A DNA stretch of 64,000 nucleotides from Zoogloea sp044344315 (GTDB lineage Bacteria; Pseudomonadota; Gammaproteobacteria; Burkholderiales; Rhodocyclaceae): the NCBI RefSeq assembly GCF_044344315.1, contig NZ_JBIJDC010000008.1, positions 1 through 64,000 of the forward strand, read 5' to 3'. The position numbers were made by a program, and so were the translations under genes. Shown one piece after another: positions 7,082 to 15,936 of this stretch (its first letter is position 1; each line of letters opens with the position of its first letter). The notes under the pieces are model-generated. The model saw only the letters and a program-made list of their open reading frames with translations. It did no database searches and was not told the DNA's origin.

Positions 7082-9835
7082 ATGAGCACCCACGTGCCCA
7101 GCCGCCGCGCACACCCGGCAAGCGCTTCCGATTCATTCCCGTTCCGCCGCGCCCCCCTGGCAGGCATCGTCACCGCGCTTGCCCTGCTCGCGTCAGCCTC
7201 GGCCGGCGCAGCCGACAGCCGCTCGGTCGCCGAACTCGAAGCCGAGATCGCCCGCCTGCAGCAGGAGATCGCCGCCAAGGCGCGTACCGGCACTGGCACG
7301 CCCCAAGCCCCGGCCGCCGAGCCCGCCGCCACCGAAGGTGCCAAGGCGCTGGATACGGTGGTGGTGCGCAGCCGCCACCGCCTGGAGCGCCTCAAGGACG
7401 TCCCCATCTCCGTGGCCGTCGTCACCGGTGCCGAGCTGACCCGGGAAGCCACCGCCGATCTGGACGGGGTGACCAAGCGCATCTCCAACTTCGCCTGGAA
7501 CCCGGGCAACGCACGTACCAGCAGCCTGTCGATCCGCGGCCTGGGCAAGCAGTCCCAGACTGATGCCATGGACCCCAGCGTGGGTCTCAACGTGGACGGC
7601 ATCGCCTACGGCTACAACCCCCTGTCCAGCTTCGACCTCTTTGACGTGGACACCGTGGAAGTGCTGCGCGGCCCCCAAGGCACCCTGTTCGGTCGCAATG
7701 CCAACCTCGGGGTGCTGAAGATCACCAACAAGCGCCCGACCTTCAACCCCGAGGCCGAGTATTCGGTTGGCTTCGGCCAGGGGCAGCGCCTCACGGCCCA
7801 GGGCGCGGTGGGCGGCGCCATCGTCGATGACGTGCTGGCCTGGCGCGGCTCCTTCCGGGTGGACCGGGGCGCCGGCTACGTGAAGAACGTGGAAAAGGGC
7901 TACCTGGAAAGTACCTTCGGCAACAGTGACCGGGTGGCCGGCCGGGTGCAGTTCCTGCTGACGCCGAACGCCGACTTCAATGCCCGCCTGAGCCTGGAAA
8001 TGACGCCGACCACCGGCGAGGCCTTCAACGGCAAGACCATCTACACCCCCACCCCGCTCACCTATGCCGACGGAAGCCCGAACAACCTCAACACCGACGC
8101 CTCCACCCGGCTGGGCCGGCGCTGGTTCGGCCAGCTGCCCGGCTATTCCTATGCGGGCAGCTACCTCTACGGCGGCGGCTCGCGCAATACCGTGAACCTG
8201 GATCACCAGACCCCGACCTACACCGACACCAAGGGCGGCCTGCTGGAGATGAACTGGAATGTGGCCGACCACACCCTGACCTCGCTGACCGCCTACAAGG
8301 ACTTCCGCTTCCAGGTGCGCAACGACGAAGGCACGCCCTTCGACATCACCAAGCGCGGCGGCGGTCACGTGGACAAGTTCTCCCAGTTCAGCCAGGAACT
8401 GCGCATCGCCTCCAAGGTGGGCGGGCTGGTGGACTACCTGGGTGGTCTGCACTTCCAGTCGATCAGCAACCGCTATGACTCCAACGCCGGCTTCGGCAGC
8501 GATGCCGGCGCCTGGTTTGCCAGCGCCAGCCAGTACAACCTGCTCGACGCCAGCGGCACCGGCCGCTACCTGATGGAGAATGCCCTCAACGAACTGGTGG
8601 TGTCGCCCCTGCAGAAGATCGAGAGCAAGAGCCTGGCGGTCTTCGGCCAGGCCAACTGGCACGTCACCGACCCCCTCACCATCACCACCGGCGCCCGCCT
8701 GACCCGGGAAGACCGACGCAACACCACCAGTCGTCTGATCATCCAGGACGGCTACGGCGCCAGCCTCAACCCGGTGTCGATCAATGGGGTGCAGCTGGGC
8801 GGCTTCAATTCGAACGCAACCAGCGGCGCCCTGCTCGCCGGCAACTCGGCCGCGCAGCTGGCCCTGGCCGACCTCACCGCCAGCCGCTACTTCGGTGTCG
8901 CTTCCTACTCGGCCCTGTCGGCCGACCAGCTACGCCAGATCGCCAACGCCAAGGCCCTGCGCCGGAGCAACATCGGCGTGCTGTGGAACGAGACCGAAGC
9001 CGAGTCGATCAAGAAGGTCCATCCGACCCTGCTGCTGAGCCCCCGCTACAAGGTCAACGATGACCTGACCACCTACTTCTCGGCCCAGTACGGCGAGAAA
9101 GCAGGTATCGCCCAGATCACCAACGGCGAGCACAACAACGCCAAACCTGAGCGCACGTCCTCCTTCGAGGTCGGCTTCAAGTCCACCCTGCTCAACAAGT
9201 CGCTGGTCCTGAACGCCAACCTCTACCACACCAAGATCCGCGACTATCAGCAGGCGGTGCAGGTCTTCGACAAGTACACCACCGAGCTCAACCCGGCCAA
9301 CGGCGACCAATACACCAGCGCCACCGGTAACGTGCCCAAGGTCAAGGCCCAGGGCCTGGAAGTGGATGCCAGCTACTCGGGCTTCCGCAATGTGCTGGTC
9401 CGCTTCTCGGGTGCCTACAACGACGCCCGCTACGAGGACTACCCCAACGCCGCCAAGCCCGTGGAGCTCAACAACCTGACCGCCAAGTACCTGGACATGA
9501 GCGGCAAGACCCTGCCGGGCGCCTCCAAGTTCAGCTTCAGCCTGGGCGCCGAGTATCGCAAACAGGTGCTGGGCGACAAGGAGTTCCACACCAGCTTCAA
9601 CACCTACTACGCCAGCAAGTTCAACTCCGACAACAACCTGTCCAGCTATGGCTGGATTGATGGCACTGCCCGCACCGACATCGCCATCGGCCTGGGCAAG
9701 GTGGACAAGACCTTCGATGTGAATCTGATCGTCAAGAACGCCTTCAACGACACCACACCGCTGGCCAAGACCTGGAACACCTACGTTCCTGCCGCACCGC
9801 GCTGGGTCGGGGTGGTGTTCACCGGCAAGCTCTGA
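7082..9835 (+). CDS. TonB-dependent outer-membrane receptor
   Basis: 917 residues from the ATG at 7082, which follows GGAG by 8 nt; the longer frame from 6929 would start upstream of the promoter and was rejected. A signal sequence ends near ASAGAAD. A short coiled-coil stretch with SVAELEAEIARLQQEIAAK follows, a decoration seen in several betaproteobacterial receptors. LDTVVVRSRHRLERLKDVP holds the TonB box and plug start; VEVLRGPQGTLFGRNA is the plug signature. A 22-strand barrel fills the rest and ends VGVVFTGKL with terminal Leu rather than Phe. It has no STN domain, so it is not a transducing receptor. Divergence from the DUF1553 run suggests that it imports the substrate handled there. 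Confidence 0.93.
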   Translation: MSTHVPSRRAHPASASDSFPFRRAPLAGIVTALALLASASAGAADSRSVAELEAEIARLQQEIAAKARTGTGTPQAPAAEPAATEGAKALDTVVVRSRHRLERLKDVPISVAVVTGAELTREATADLDGVTKRISNFAWNPGNARTSSLSIRGLGKQSQTDAMDPSVGLNVDGIAYGYNPLSSFDLFDVDTVEVLRGPQGTLFGRNANLGVLKITNKRPTFNPEAEYSVGFGQGQRLTAQGAVGGAIVDDVLAWRGSFRVDRGAGYVKNVEKGYLESTFGNSDRVAGRVQFLLTPNADFNARLSLEMTPTTGEAFNGKTIYTPTPLTYADGSPNNLNTDASTRLGRRWFGQLPGYSYAGSYLYGGGSRNTVNLDHQTPTYTDTKGGLLEMNWNVADHTLTSLTAYKDFRFQVRNDEGTPFDITKRGGGHVDKFSQFSQELRIASKVGGLVDYLGGLHFQSISNRYDSNAGFGSDAGAWFASASQYNLLDASGTGRYLMENALNELVVSPLQKIESKSLAVFGQANWHVTDPLTITTGARLTREDRRNTTSRLIIQDGYGASLNPVSINGVQLGGFNSNATSGALLAGNSAAQLALADLTASRYFGVASYSALSADQLRQIANAKALRRSNIGVLWNETEAESIKKVHPTLLLSPRYKVNDDLTTYFSAQYGEKAGIAQITNGEHNNAKPERTSSFEVGFKSTLLNKSLVLNANLYHTKIRDYQQAVQVFDKYTTELNPANGDQYTSATGNVPKVKAQGLEVDASYSGFRNVLVRFSGAYNDARYEDYPNAAKPVELNNLTAKYLDMSGKTLPGASKFSFSLGAEYRKQVLGDKEFHTSFNTYYASKFNSDNNLSSYGWIDGTARTDIAIGLGKVDKTFDVNLIVKNAFNDTTPLAKTWNTYVPAAPRWVGVVFTGKL

Positions 9836-9844
9836 GCGGGCAAA

Positions 9845-9881
9845 GGCCGGCCCGGGCAATTCGCTGGCGCCGGCCGCTTTT
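9845..9881 (+). terminator. Intrinsic terminator after the TonB receptor gene
   Basis: GGCCGGC (9845-9851) pairs with GCCGGCC (9869-9875), followed by GCTTTT. It lies 9 nt past the stop codon, separating the receptor from the DsbD-like gene. Confidence 0.65.
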
Positions 9882-9979
9882 ACTGCTTCGCCGCGAACCG
9901 ACGCACGGTCCGGGCATCTACAGGAACACGGCCCCCGCCCACGGGACGCCGTGCTCCAGCCCTTACACCGAGACACCCT

Positions 9980-12136
9980 ATGATCCGCACCTTCAGCCTC
10001 GTCCTCGCCACGGCAAGCGTCGTGCACGGCGCCACCGCCCAGGCGGCCTCCCGGGCCGCCACCCCCCAGGTCAGGGCCGAGCTCCTGGCCTCGGTGAGCG
10101 CCGTGTACCCCGGCGAACAGATCGAACTGGGCCTGCAACAGAAGATCATTCCCCACTGGCACACCTACTGGGTCAACCCCGGGGATTCCGGCCTCGCCAC
10201 CACCATTGCCTGGACCCTGCCCGACGGCGCCAGCGCCGGCGACATCCAGTGGCCCGCCCCCAAACGCTTCAAGACCGGCCCGGTGGCCAACTATGGCTAC
10301 GAGAACGAAGTCACCCTGCTCAGCACCCTGCGCGTGCCGGCGGGGCTGCAGCCGGGTCAGCGTTTCCCGGTGAAGGCCGAAGTGAGCTGGCTGGTGTGCA
10401 AGGAAGTGTGCATCCCGGAGCAGGTCAGCCTGGATCTCGACCTGCCGGTGCTCGCCCCCGGCAGCCCGCGCGAAACCGGCAACTCCGTCATCCAGGCCGC
10501 CCGGAGCCGCCTGCCCGTGGCCGCCCCCTGGCAGACCACCGTCGAGAGCGACGGCAAGGCCATCCTGCTTCGCGCCAGCGGGGCCGGCATTGCCGGCCTG
10601 AAGCCCGCCGAAGCCTGGTTCTACGCCCGCGAATGGGGCAGGACCACCCACGACGGCCCCCAGCAGCTGCACATCCAGGGCGACACCCTGGAACTGCGCC
10701 TGAAGGCCGGCGAGGCACCCGGCGCCACCGGCACCCCGCTCGACGGGGTGCTCGCCCTGCAGGCCGCCGACGGCAGCGTCAAGGCCTACACCGTCAGCGC
10801 CCCCCTTCAGGCGGCAAGCGCGCCCATCTCCGTGGCTGCACCCGCCAGCCGCGGCGCGCCGGAGGCAGCCGACGACATCCAGCTGGGCGGCGCGCTGGTC
10901 CTCGCCCTGCTCGGCGGGCTCATCCTCAACCTGATGCCCTGCGTGTTCCCGGTGCTGTCCATCAAGGCCCTGTCACTGCTCCGTCACGGCGGCCAGTCGC
11001 CCTGGCAGGCGCGACTGCAGGGGCTGGCCTATACGGCCGGCGTCCTGAGCAGCTTCGCCGTGCTGGCCGGCGTGCTGGTGGCCCTGAAGGCCGGCGGGGC
11101 CGAAGTGGGCTGGGGCTTCCAGTTCCAGTCACCGGTTTTCGTGCTGGCCGTGGCCTACCTGATGTTCACCGTCGGCCTGAGCCTGTCGGGGGCCCTCCAC
11201 CTGGGCGCCTCGGCCGCCGGCGTCGGCGCGTCCCTGGCCGACAGGCCGGGCCACGCCGGCAGCTTCTTCACCGGCGTGCTGGCCACCGTGGTCGCCACCC
11301 CGTGCACCGCGCCCTTCATGGGTGCGGCCCTCGGCTTTGCCCTGGGCCAGCCGGCGCCCGCCCTGTTCGCGGTCTTCCTGAGCCTGGGGCTGGGCCTGGC
11401 CCTGCCCTACCTGCTGCTGTCCTTCTGGCCGGCGCTGCAGCGCCGCCTGCCCCGGCCCGGTCCGTGGATGGAACGCCTCAAGGAGATCCTGGCCTTCCCC
11501 ATGTACGGCGCCGCCGTGTGGCTGGTGTGGGTGCTGGCCCGGCAGGCCGGGCCCGACGCCATCGCCATCGCCCTGGGCGGCATGCTGGCCATCGCCTTTG
11601 CGGCCTGGCTCTATCAGCACAGCCACAGCGCACGCCCCCTGGCCCGCCACGGCAGCCGGGGGCTGGCCGCCGCCGCCGTGGCCCTGGCCCTGGCCGGCGG
11701 CTATGCCGGGATCGGCAGCGACAGCGCCCGCGCCGCCACCGGTAACACCGCCGCCGCCCACGCCGGGCAGAGCTGGGAGCCCTACTCGAAGGCCCGCCTC
11801 GACGCCCTGCGGGCCGAGGGCAAGCCCGTCTTCGTCAACTTCACCGCCGCCTGGTGCATCACCTGCCTGGCCAACGAAAAGGTGGCCCTCTCCAGCGACA
11901 CGGTGCAGGACGCCTTCCGGCAGGCCGGCATCACCTATCTGAAAGGCGACTGGACCCACCAGGACCCGGAGATCTCGGCCCATCTGGCCGAGTTCGGGCG
12001 CAGTGGCGTGCCCCTCTACCTGTTCTACCCGGGCGGCACCGCCAGCACGCCCAAGGTCCTCCCCCAGCTGCTGACCCCGGCCATCGTCCGGGCCGCCATC
12101 GCCACCCCTTCTTCCATCGCGACCCTTCAGGAGTAA
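9980..12136 (+). CDS. DsbD/ScsB-like transmembrane thiol-disulfide reductase
   Basis: 718 residues in three parts. After a signal peptide (about 1-24), a DsbD-alpha-like periplasmic domain (30-280) has the pair C-KEV-C in WLVCKEVCIPE. The membrane part (about 305-565) has the electron-carrying cysteines in LNLMPCVFPVLSIKAL and VATPCTAPFMGAALG. The C-terminal thioredoxin-like domain (about 600-718) has WCITC. Such proteins carry electrons from cytosolic thioredoxin to the periplasm. The long N-terminal domain resembles the ScsB subgroup rather than E. coli DsbD. Its partner is the redoxin starting 5 bp later. It could keep the haem-binding cysteines of the nearby cytochromes reduced, or recharge the exported peroxiredoxin at 1560 (inference). 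Confidence 0.9.
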   Translation: MIRTFSLVLATASVVHGATAQAASRAATPQVRAELLASVSAVYPGEQIELGLQQKIIPHWHTYWVNPGDSGLATTIAWTLPDGASAGDIQWPAPKRFKTGPVANYGYENEVTLLSTLRVPAGLQPGQRFPVKAEVSWLVCKEVCIPEQVSLDLDLPVLAPGSPRETGNSVIQAARSRLPVAAPWQTTVESDGKAILLRASGAGIAGLKPAEAWFYAREWGRTTHDGPQQLHIQGDTLELRLKAGEAPGATGTPLDGVLALQAADGSVKAYTVSAPLQAASAPISVAAPASRGAPEAADDIQLGGALVLALLGGLILNLMPCVFPVLSIKALSLLRHGGQSPWQARLQGLAYTAGVLSSFAVLAGVLVALKAGGAEVGWGFQFQSPVFVLAVAYLMFTVGLSLSGALHLGASAAGVGASLADRPGHAGSFFTGVLATVVATPCTAPFMGAALGFALGQPAPALFAVFLSLGLGLALPYLLLSFWPALQRRLPRPGPWMERLKEILAFPMYGAAVWLVWVLARQAGPDAIAIALGGMLAIAFAAWLYQHSHSARPLARHGSRGLAAAAVALALAGGYAGIGSDSARAATGNTAAAHAGQSWEPYSKARLDALRAEGKPVFVNFTAAWCITCLANEKVALSSDTVQDAFRQAGITYLKGDWTHQDPEISAHLAEFGRSGVPLYLFYPGGTASTPKVLPQLLTPAIVRAAIATPSSIATLQE

Positions 12137-12141
12137 GCACC

Positions 12142-12762
12142 ATGCTCACCGTTCCCCTCCTCCGCCGCAGCCTCATCGGCCTCGCCGCCTTCGGCCTGTC
12201 CCTCACGGCCCACGCCGCCGCCGAGATCGGCCAGCCGGCCCCCGCCTTCACCGCCCAGGGCGCCGATGGCAAGCCCGTCAGCCTGGCTGCCTTCAAGGGC
12301 AAGACGGTGGTGTTGGAATGGACCAACCACGAATGCCCCTTCGTCGTGAAGCACTACGAAAGCGGCAACATTCCGGCGCTACAAAAAGAGTTCACCGCCA
12401 AGGGCGCGGTGTGGCTGCAGGTCATCTCGTCCGCACCGGAAAAGCAGGGCCACGTGGACGGCGCCTCGGCCATCAAGATCAACGGCTTCCGCAACGCTGT
12501 GCCCACCGCCGTGGTCCTCGACCCGGACGGCAAAGTCGGCAAGGCCTACGGCGCCCAGACCACCCCCCACCTGTACATCGTCGACCCCACCGGAGTCCTG
12601 GTTTACAAGGGCGGCATCGACAGCATCCCGTCAGCCAACAAAGGCGACATCGCCAAGGCCGACAACTACGTCAAACTCGCCTTCTCCGACCTCGCCGCTG
12701 GCCGCAAGGTGGCCCACGCCAGCACCAAGCCCTACGGCTGCTCCATCAAGTACGCCGACTGA
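12142..12762 (+). CDS. Periplasmic redoxin (TlpA/AhpC-like) with a lone active-site Cys
   Basis: 206 residues from the ATG at 12142, preceded by AGGAG. A signal peptide (about 1-23) is followed by a thioredoxin fold with KTVVLEWTNHECPFVVKHY. The usual CxxC is reduced to a single Cys in ECPF, and a second Cys lies far away in the C-terminal YGCSIKYAD. A one-Cys active site plus distant Cys is closer to a peroxiredoxin or a dedicated reductant than to a classic thioredoxin. It overlaps no other gene but is 5 bp from the DsbD-like gene, so the two are almost certainly co-transcribed and probably form a redox pair. Confidence 0.88.
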   Translation: MLTVPLLRRSLIGLAAFGLSLTAHAAAEIGQPAPAFTAQGADGKPVSLAAFKGKTVVLEWTNHECPFVVKHYESGNIPALQKEFTAKGAVWLQVISSAPEKQGHVDGASAIKINGFRNAVPTAVVLDPDGKVGKAYGAQTTPHLYIVDPTGVLVYKGGIDSIPSANKGDIAKADNYVKLAFSDLAAGRKVAHASTKPYGCSIKYAD

Positions 12763-12774
12763 GACGCTTCCAAC

Positions 12775-12916
12775 GGCCGGTTCAAGCTGAAGGGGTCTAT
12801 TGGAGGCGCTGAGGGCGGCGGGAGGGACGGTGGGGGCGACTTCAGTCGCCCGCGGACTGGGATCAAGGGCATGCCGGTGGTCGACGTGCAGATGGGCGAC
12901 TGAAGTCGCCCCTACA
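12775..12916. repeat. Dispersed palindromic repeat, copy C with flank
   Basis: Core 12830-12916, in reverse orientation to D and F. The conserved flank precedes it here (AAGCTGAAGGGGTCTATTGG from 12785). An extra half unit AGTCGCCCCT follows the right arm. It fills most of the gap between the redoxin and EAL genes. Confidence 0.85.
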
Positions 12917-12994
12917 AGTCGCCCCTGCTGAGATGCCGCGTCTGCCGGGGCGAGACCCGGCAGAGCTCACGCCGCCCGGCGCATAAGGTTTCCA

Positions 12995-13015
12995 GAATTT
13001 CTTGGTTCCCCCGGC
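12995..13015 (+). promoter_or_regulatory. Possible sulfur-regulon operator motif before the EAL-like gene
   Basis: GAATTTCTTGGTTCCCCCGG closely resembles the segment upstream of sbp (TTTTTCTTGGTTCGCCATT on the minus strand) and, in part, that upstream of cysK (GTTGGTTCGCTGCCCGG). GCATAA precedes it in both this copy and the sbp copy. CysB is a guess for the binder. Confidence 0.3.
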
Positions 13016-13093
13016 CGGCCCGAGGCAATAGATTGGTGGCGCGCCGGCACGATGGCCGGTTGGCGTGATTTCCATCCATTCGAGGAGCGCCCC

Positions 13094-13918
13094 ATGGCCG
13101 ACGCTGATCTTTCCCTTCATCCCCTGGCCCTTGCCTTCCTGGAGCGCCTACCGCGCCACAAGACAGCGGGCAAGCAGCTACACCGTCAGGACGACGGACG
13201 GGTCGTGGGGGACTGGGTCGGTCTTGAGTTGTCGAGCGCCTTCCAGCCCATCGTCGATGCAGCAGGCCAGATCATCGGGCGCGAGGCCTTTCTGCGCAGC
13301 GCCAGCGCCGACGACCAGGGGCTTTCGCCCTGGACCCTGTTCGCGGCGGCCACCGACGATGCCCGCCTGATTGCCCTGGACCGCCTGGCCCGCACCCTGC
13401 ACCTGCTCAACGCCCTGGTCGGCGGTAATACCGGGCTGCTCTTCCTGAATGTGCATGGGCGCCTGCTGGCGGCCGTAGGGGACGACCATGGGCGGGCCTT
13501 CCGGCGCGTGGTGGATGCCCTGGGCGTGCGCCCGGACAGCATCGTCATTGAAACCCCGGTGGAGGCCAGCGCCCAACCCGACCTGCTGGCCTTCGTGCTG
13601 CGAAATTACCGCAACAACGGCTTCCGGGTGGCGGTCAACGTGGACTCCGCAGCCCAGTGGCAGAGTATTGCCAGCACCGTCCATCCCCATTTCGTGAAGA
13701 TCGACAGCCGCAAGCTGGGCCACGGACACGAGGCGCAGGAGCGCCTGAAGTGGCTGAATGCCCTGCGCGAGGATGCAACCCTGATTGTCACCCACCTCGA
13801 GACCCCTTCGGCCGACCACCAGATTGGTCAATCCCTGTTGCAGGGTTACGCCTTCGGGCACCCATCGGCCGCCATCAGCAGCCGCCAGGAGGGCGTGTCG
13901 AGCACGCCCTCCCCCTGA
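13094..13918 (+). CDS. Degenerate EAL-domain protein, probably catalytically dead
   Basis: 274 residues from the ATG at 13094 (GAGGAG just before). The fold of an EAL phosphodiesterase can be followed: LSSAFQPIVDAAGQIIGREA stands for the FQPIV...YEALLR start, LLFLNVH for the LFINL strand, and HFVKIDSRKL for the DxxKID strand. The catalytic residues are not kept: EALLR reads EAFLR, the metal-binding DDFG loop reads VNVDS, and ETPVEAS replaces the EITE strand. It should therefore not hydrolyse c-di-GMP and may be a binding or protein-interaction module. It is convergent with the ABC permease, stops separated by 6 bp. No GGDEF, REC or PAS part is attached. Confidence 0.75.
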   Translation: MADADLSLHPLALAFLERLPRHKTAGKQLHRQDDGRVVGDWVGLELSSAFQPIVDAAGQIIGREAFLRSASADDQGLSPWTLFAAATDDARLIALDRLARTLHLLNALVGGNTGLLFLNVHGRLLAAVGDDHGRAFRRVVDALGVRPDSIVIETPVEASAQPDLLAFVLRNYRNNGFRVAVNVDSAAQWQSIASTVHPHFVKIDSRKLGHGHEAQERLKWLNALREDATLIVTHLETPSADHQIGQSLLQGYAFGHPSAAISSRQEGVSSTPSP

Positions 13919-13924
13919 ACGCGC

Positions 13925-14671
13925 TCAGGCGTGCAGCCAGCGTCGGTGCAGGCTGCGCGCAAGGTGATCGAGCAGATAGCCAAGGAAGCCGATCACCAGG
14001 ATCGCTGCCATCAGATCCGAGTAGGCCAGCCGGTCGCGGGAATCGAGGATGAAGTAGCCCAGCCCCGCTGATACCCCGAGCATTTCGGCCGGCACCAGCA
14101 CGATCCAGATGATGCCGATGGCCAGGCGCACCCCGGTGAGGATATGGGCGGTGATGCCGGGCAGGATCACGTGGACGATGGTCTCGCGCCGGGTGGCCGA
14201 CAGGCTGCGGGCCAGCAGCAGCCAGTTGCGGTCGAGCTGGGCCACCCCGGACGCCGTGTTGAGCAGGATCGGCCACACCGCCGCAAAGGCCAGCAGGAAG
14301 TACACCGGCGCATCGCCCACCCCCAGCACCATCACCGCAATCGGCATCCACGAGAGCGGCGAGATCATCCGCGCAAACTGGAACAGGGGCGTGGTGGTTC
14401 TGGAGAACAGGGGCGACAGGCCGGTGAGCACCCCCAGGGGGATGCCCAGCACCAAGGCAATCACCAGCCCCACGGCCACCCGCTGCAGGCTCATCAGCAC
14501 GTGCTCCCACAGGTCGCGGCCCTGCACCAGCTGCAGCAGGGCTTCGCCGGTGGCCAGCGGTGCGAAGGCGGTCGCCACCGGGGTTACCCCCGTCAGCCAG
14601 CCGGCGCCGGCAGCCCATAGCAGGGCCGCCGCCAGCAAACCGATAAAGGGAAGCAGAAGATTCAGCGCCAT
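13925..14671 (-). CDS. ABC transporter permease, SsuC/TauC/NrtB type
   Basis: 248 residues, about six membrane segments, with the binding-protein-dependent transport EAA loop near residues 165-185 (ARSLSATRRETIVHVILPG). This family builds importers for sulfonates, taurine, nitrate or thiamine precursors. Its start overlaps the stop of the binding-protein gene (TGATG). Last gene of a leftward chain that begins with cysK, which favours a sulfur-containing substrate over nitrate. Confidence 0.9.
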   Translation of the reverse strand: MALNLLLPFIGLLAAALLWAAGAGWLTGVTPVATAFAPLATGEALLQLVQGRDLWEHVLMSLQRVAVGLVIALVLGIPLGVLTGLSPLFSRTTTPLFQFARMISPLSWMPIAVMVLGVGDAPVYFLLAFAAVWPILLNTASGVAQLDRNWLLLARSLSATRRETIVHVILPGITAHILTGVRLAIGIIWIVLVPAEMLGVSAGLGYFILDSRDRLAYSDLMAAILVIGFLGYLLDHLARSLHRRWLHA

Positions 14672-15909
14672 CAGATCGCCAGCACTTCCTTGCGCAGCAG
14701 ATCGGCGGGCAAGCCGAAGGCCGACGGGCCGCCCACCGCGTTGATGGCCTTGCGCACGAAGCGGTCATCCACCAGGTCGCGGGCGGCAAAGCGCGGATCG
14801 AGCTTGTTCAGGAAGGCGTTGTCGCCCTCCACCTTCGTCTTCTGCAGCACCCGCACCAGCTCCTCGGTGTAAGAGGCAAAGGGATAGGGCTGGAAGTCGA
14901 CGCGGCGCTGGTACCAGCCCTTGTTGCGGGCGGCACCGCTGGCCTCGTAGCTGGCGTAGTCGGTGGTGGCCAGCACCTTGGCCAGCACCTGCGGGCTGTG
15001 GGGCGTGTAGCGGTTGTCGTCGGCACTGGACAGCAGCTTGGCGGCCTCCAGCTGGTTGCTGCGGGTCCACAGCTGGGCCTTGACGATGGCGTTGGTGACG
15101 CGCTGGGCCCACTCGGGGCGCTCGGCGATGTCCCGCTCGGCCAGGAAGGTGACGCAGCAGGCGTGGTTCTTCCACACGTCGCCCGACAGGCGCAGCACCT
15201 TGCCGATGCCAGCCGTCTCGGCGGCGGCGTTGAAGGGCTCGGCCACGATGAAGCCGGCGATGGATCTGCCGGCCAGGGCCGACACCATCTCGGCCGGCGG
15301 CAGCACCACCAGGTTCACCTCGTTGCGGGCCACGCCGGCATCCCGGGCGCGGGTCACCGCGGTGAGCCCGTTGGCCTGCAGGAGCTGCTGCAGGATCACG
15401 TTGTGGATCGAATACCAGAACGGGATGGCCACGGTCCTGCCGCCCAGATCGGCCACGCTGTTGATGTTTGGCGCCACGGTCAGGGCCGAGCCATTGACGT
15501 GGTTCCAGGCCACCACCTTGGCCGGGAAGCGGGTGCCGTAGCGCACCCACAGGGTGGCGGGCGAGAGCAGATGGATCACGTTCACCTGGCCCGACACGAA
15601 GGCCTCGACGATCTGCGCCCAAGTGCGGAACAGGCGCGGCTTTTCGGTGTGCAGGCCTTCGGCCTCGAACAGCTTGCGGGCGTGGGCGATGAGCAGCGGC
15701 GTGGCGTCGGTGATGGGCAGGTAGCCGATCTTCACCGGCACATCGCTGCCGCTGCCCTGGGCCAGGGCATCGCCGGCAGACAGCAGGGGGGCGGCCACAC
15801 TGGCGGCGGTCAGCGCCGACAGGCGCAGAAAGTCGCGACGGGTCATGCCGCAATCGCAATCGGACGACTGGCAGATATGGAGGGAGCGGGACGGTTTGGC
15901 GTAGTCCAT
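14671..15909 (-). CDS. ABC transporter substrate-binding protein, NrtA/SsuA-like, Tat signal
   Basis: 412 residues. The start is MDYAKPSRSLHICQ, a Cys-rich leader (C13, C18, C20) placed before a twin-arginine motif MTRRDFLRLSA and hydrophobic stretch. The binding domain opens with VKIGYLPITDATPLLIAHAR, the NrtA/CmpA/SsuA-type pattern, and contains an AVAIP-like segment (GRTVAIPFWYSIHNVILQQ). Substrate specificity cannot be read out; genomic context (cysteine synthesis, AhpD and acyl-CoA-dehydrogenase-like proteins) suggests an organosulfur compound. A start at the internal Met22 (MTRRDF) would give a normal Tat signal; the upstream ATG is kept because the CxxxxCxC leader is intact, but either is possible. 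Confidence 0.85.
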   Translation of the reverse strand: MDYAKPSRSLHICQSSDCDCGMTRRDFLRLSALTAASVAAPLLSAGDALAQGSGSDVPVKIGYLPITDATPLLIAHARKLFEAEGLHTEKPRLFRTWAQIVEAFVSGQVNVIHLLSPATLWVRYGTRFPAKVVAWNHVNGSALTVAPNINSVADLGGRTVAIPFWYSIHNVILQQLLQANGLTAVTRARDAGVARNEVNLVVLPPAEMVSALAGRSIAGFIVAEPFNAAAETAGIGKVLRLSGDVWKNHACCVTFLAERDIAERPEWAQRVTNAIVKAQLWTRSNQLEAAKLLSSADDNRYTPHSPQVLAKVLATTDYASYEASGAARNKGWYQRRVDFQPYPFASYTEELVRVLQKTKVEGDNAFLNKLDPRFAARDLVDDRFVRKAINAVGGPSAFGLPADLLRKEVLAI

Positions 15910-15936
15910 GGGAGTCGGTCTCCGGGGCAGGTTCAG

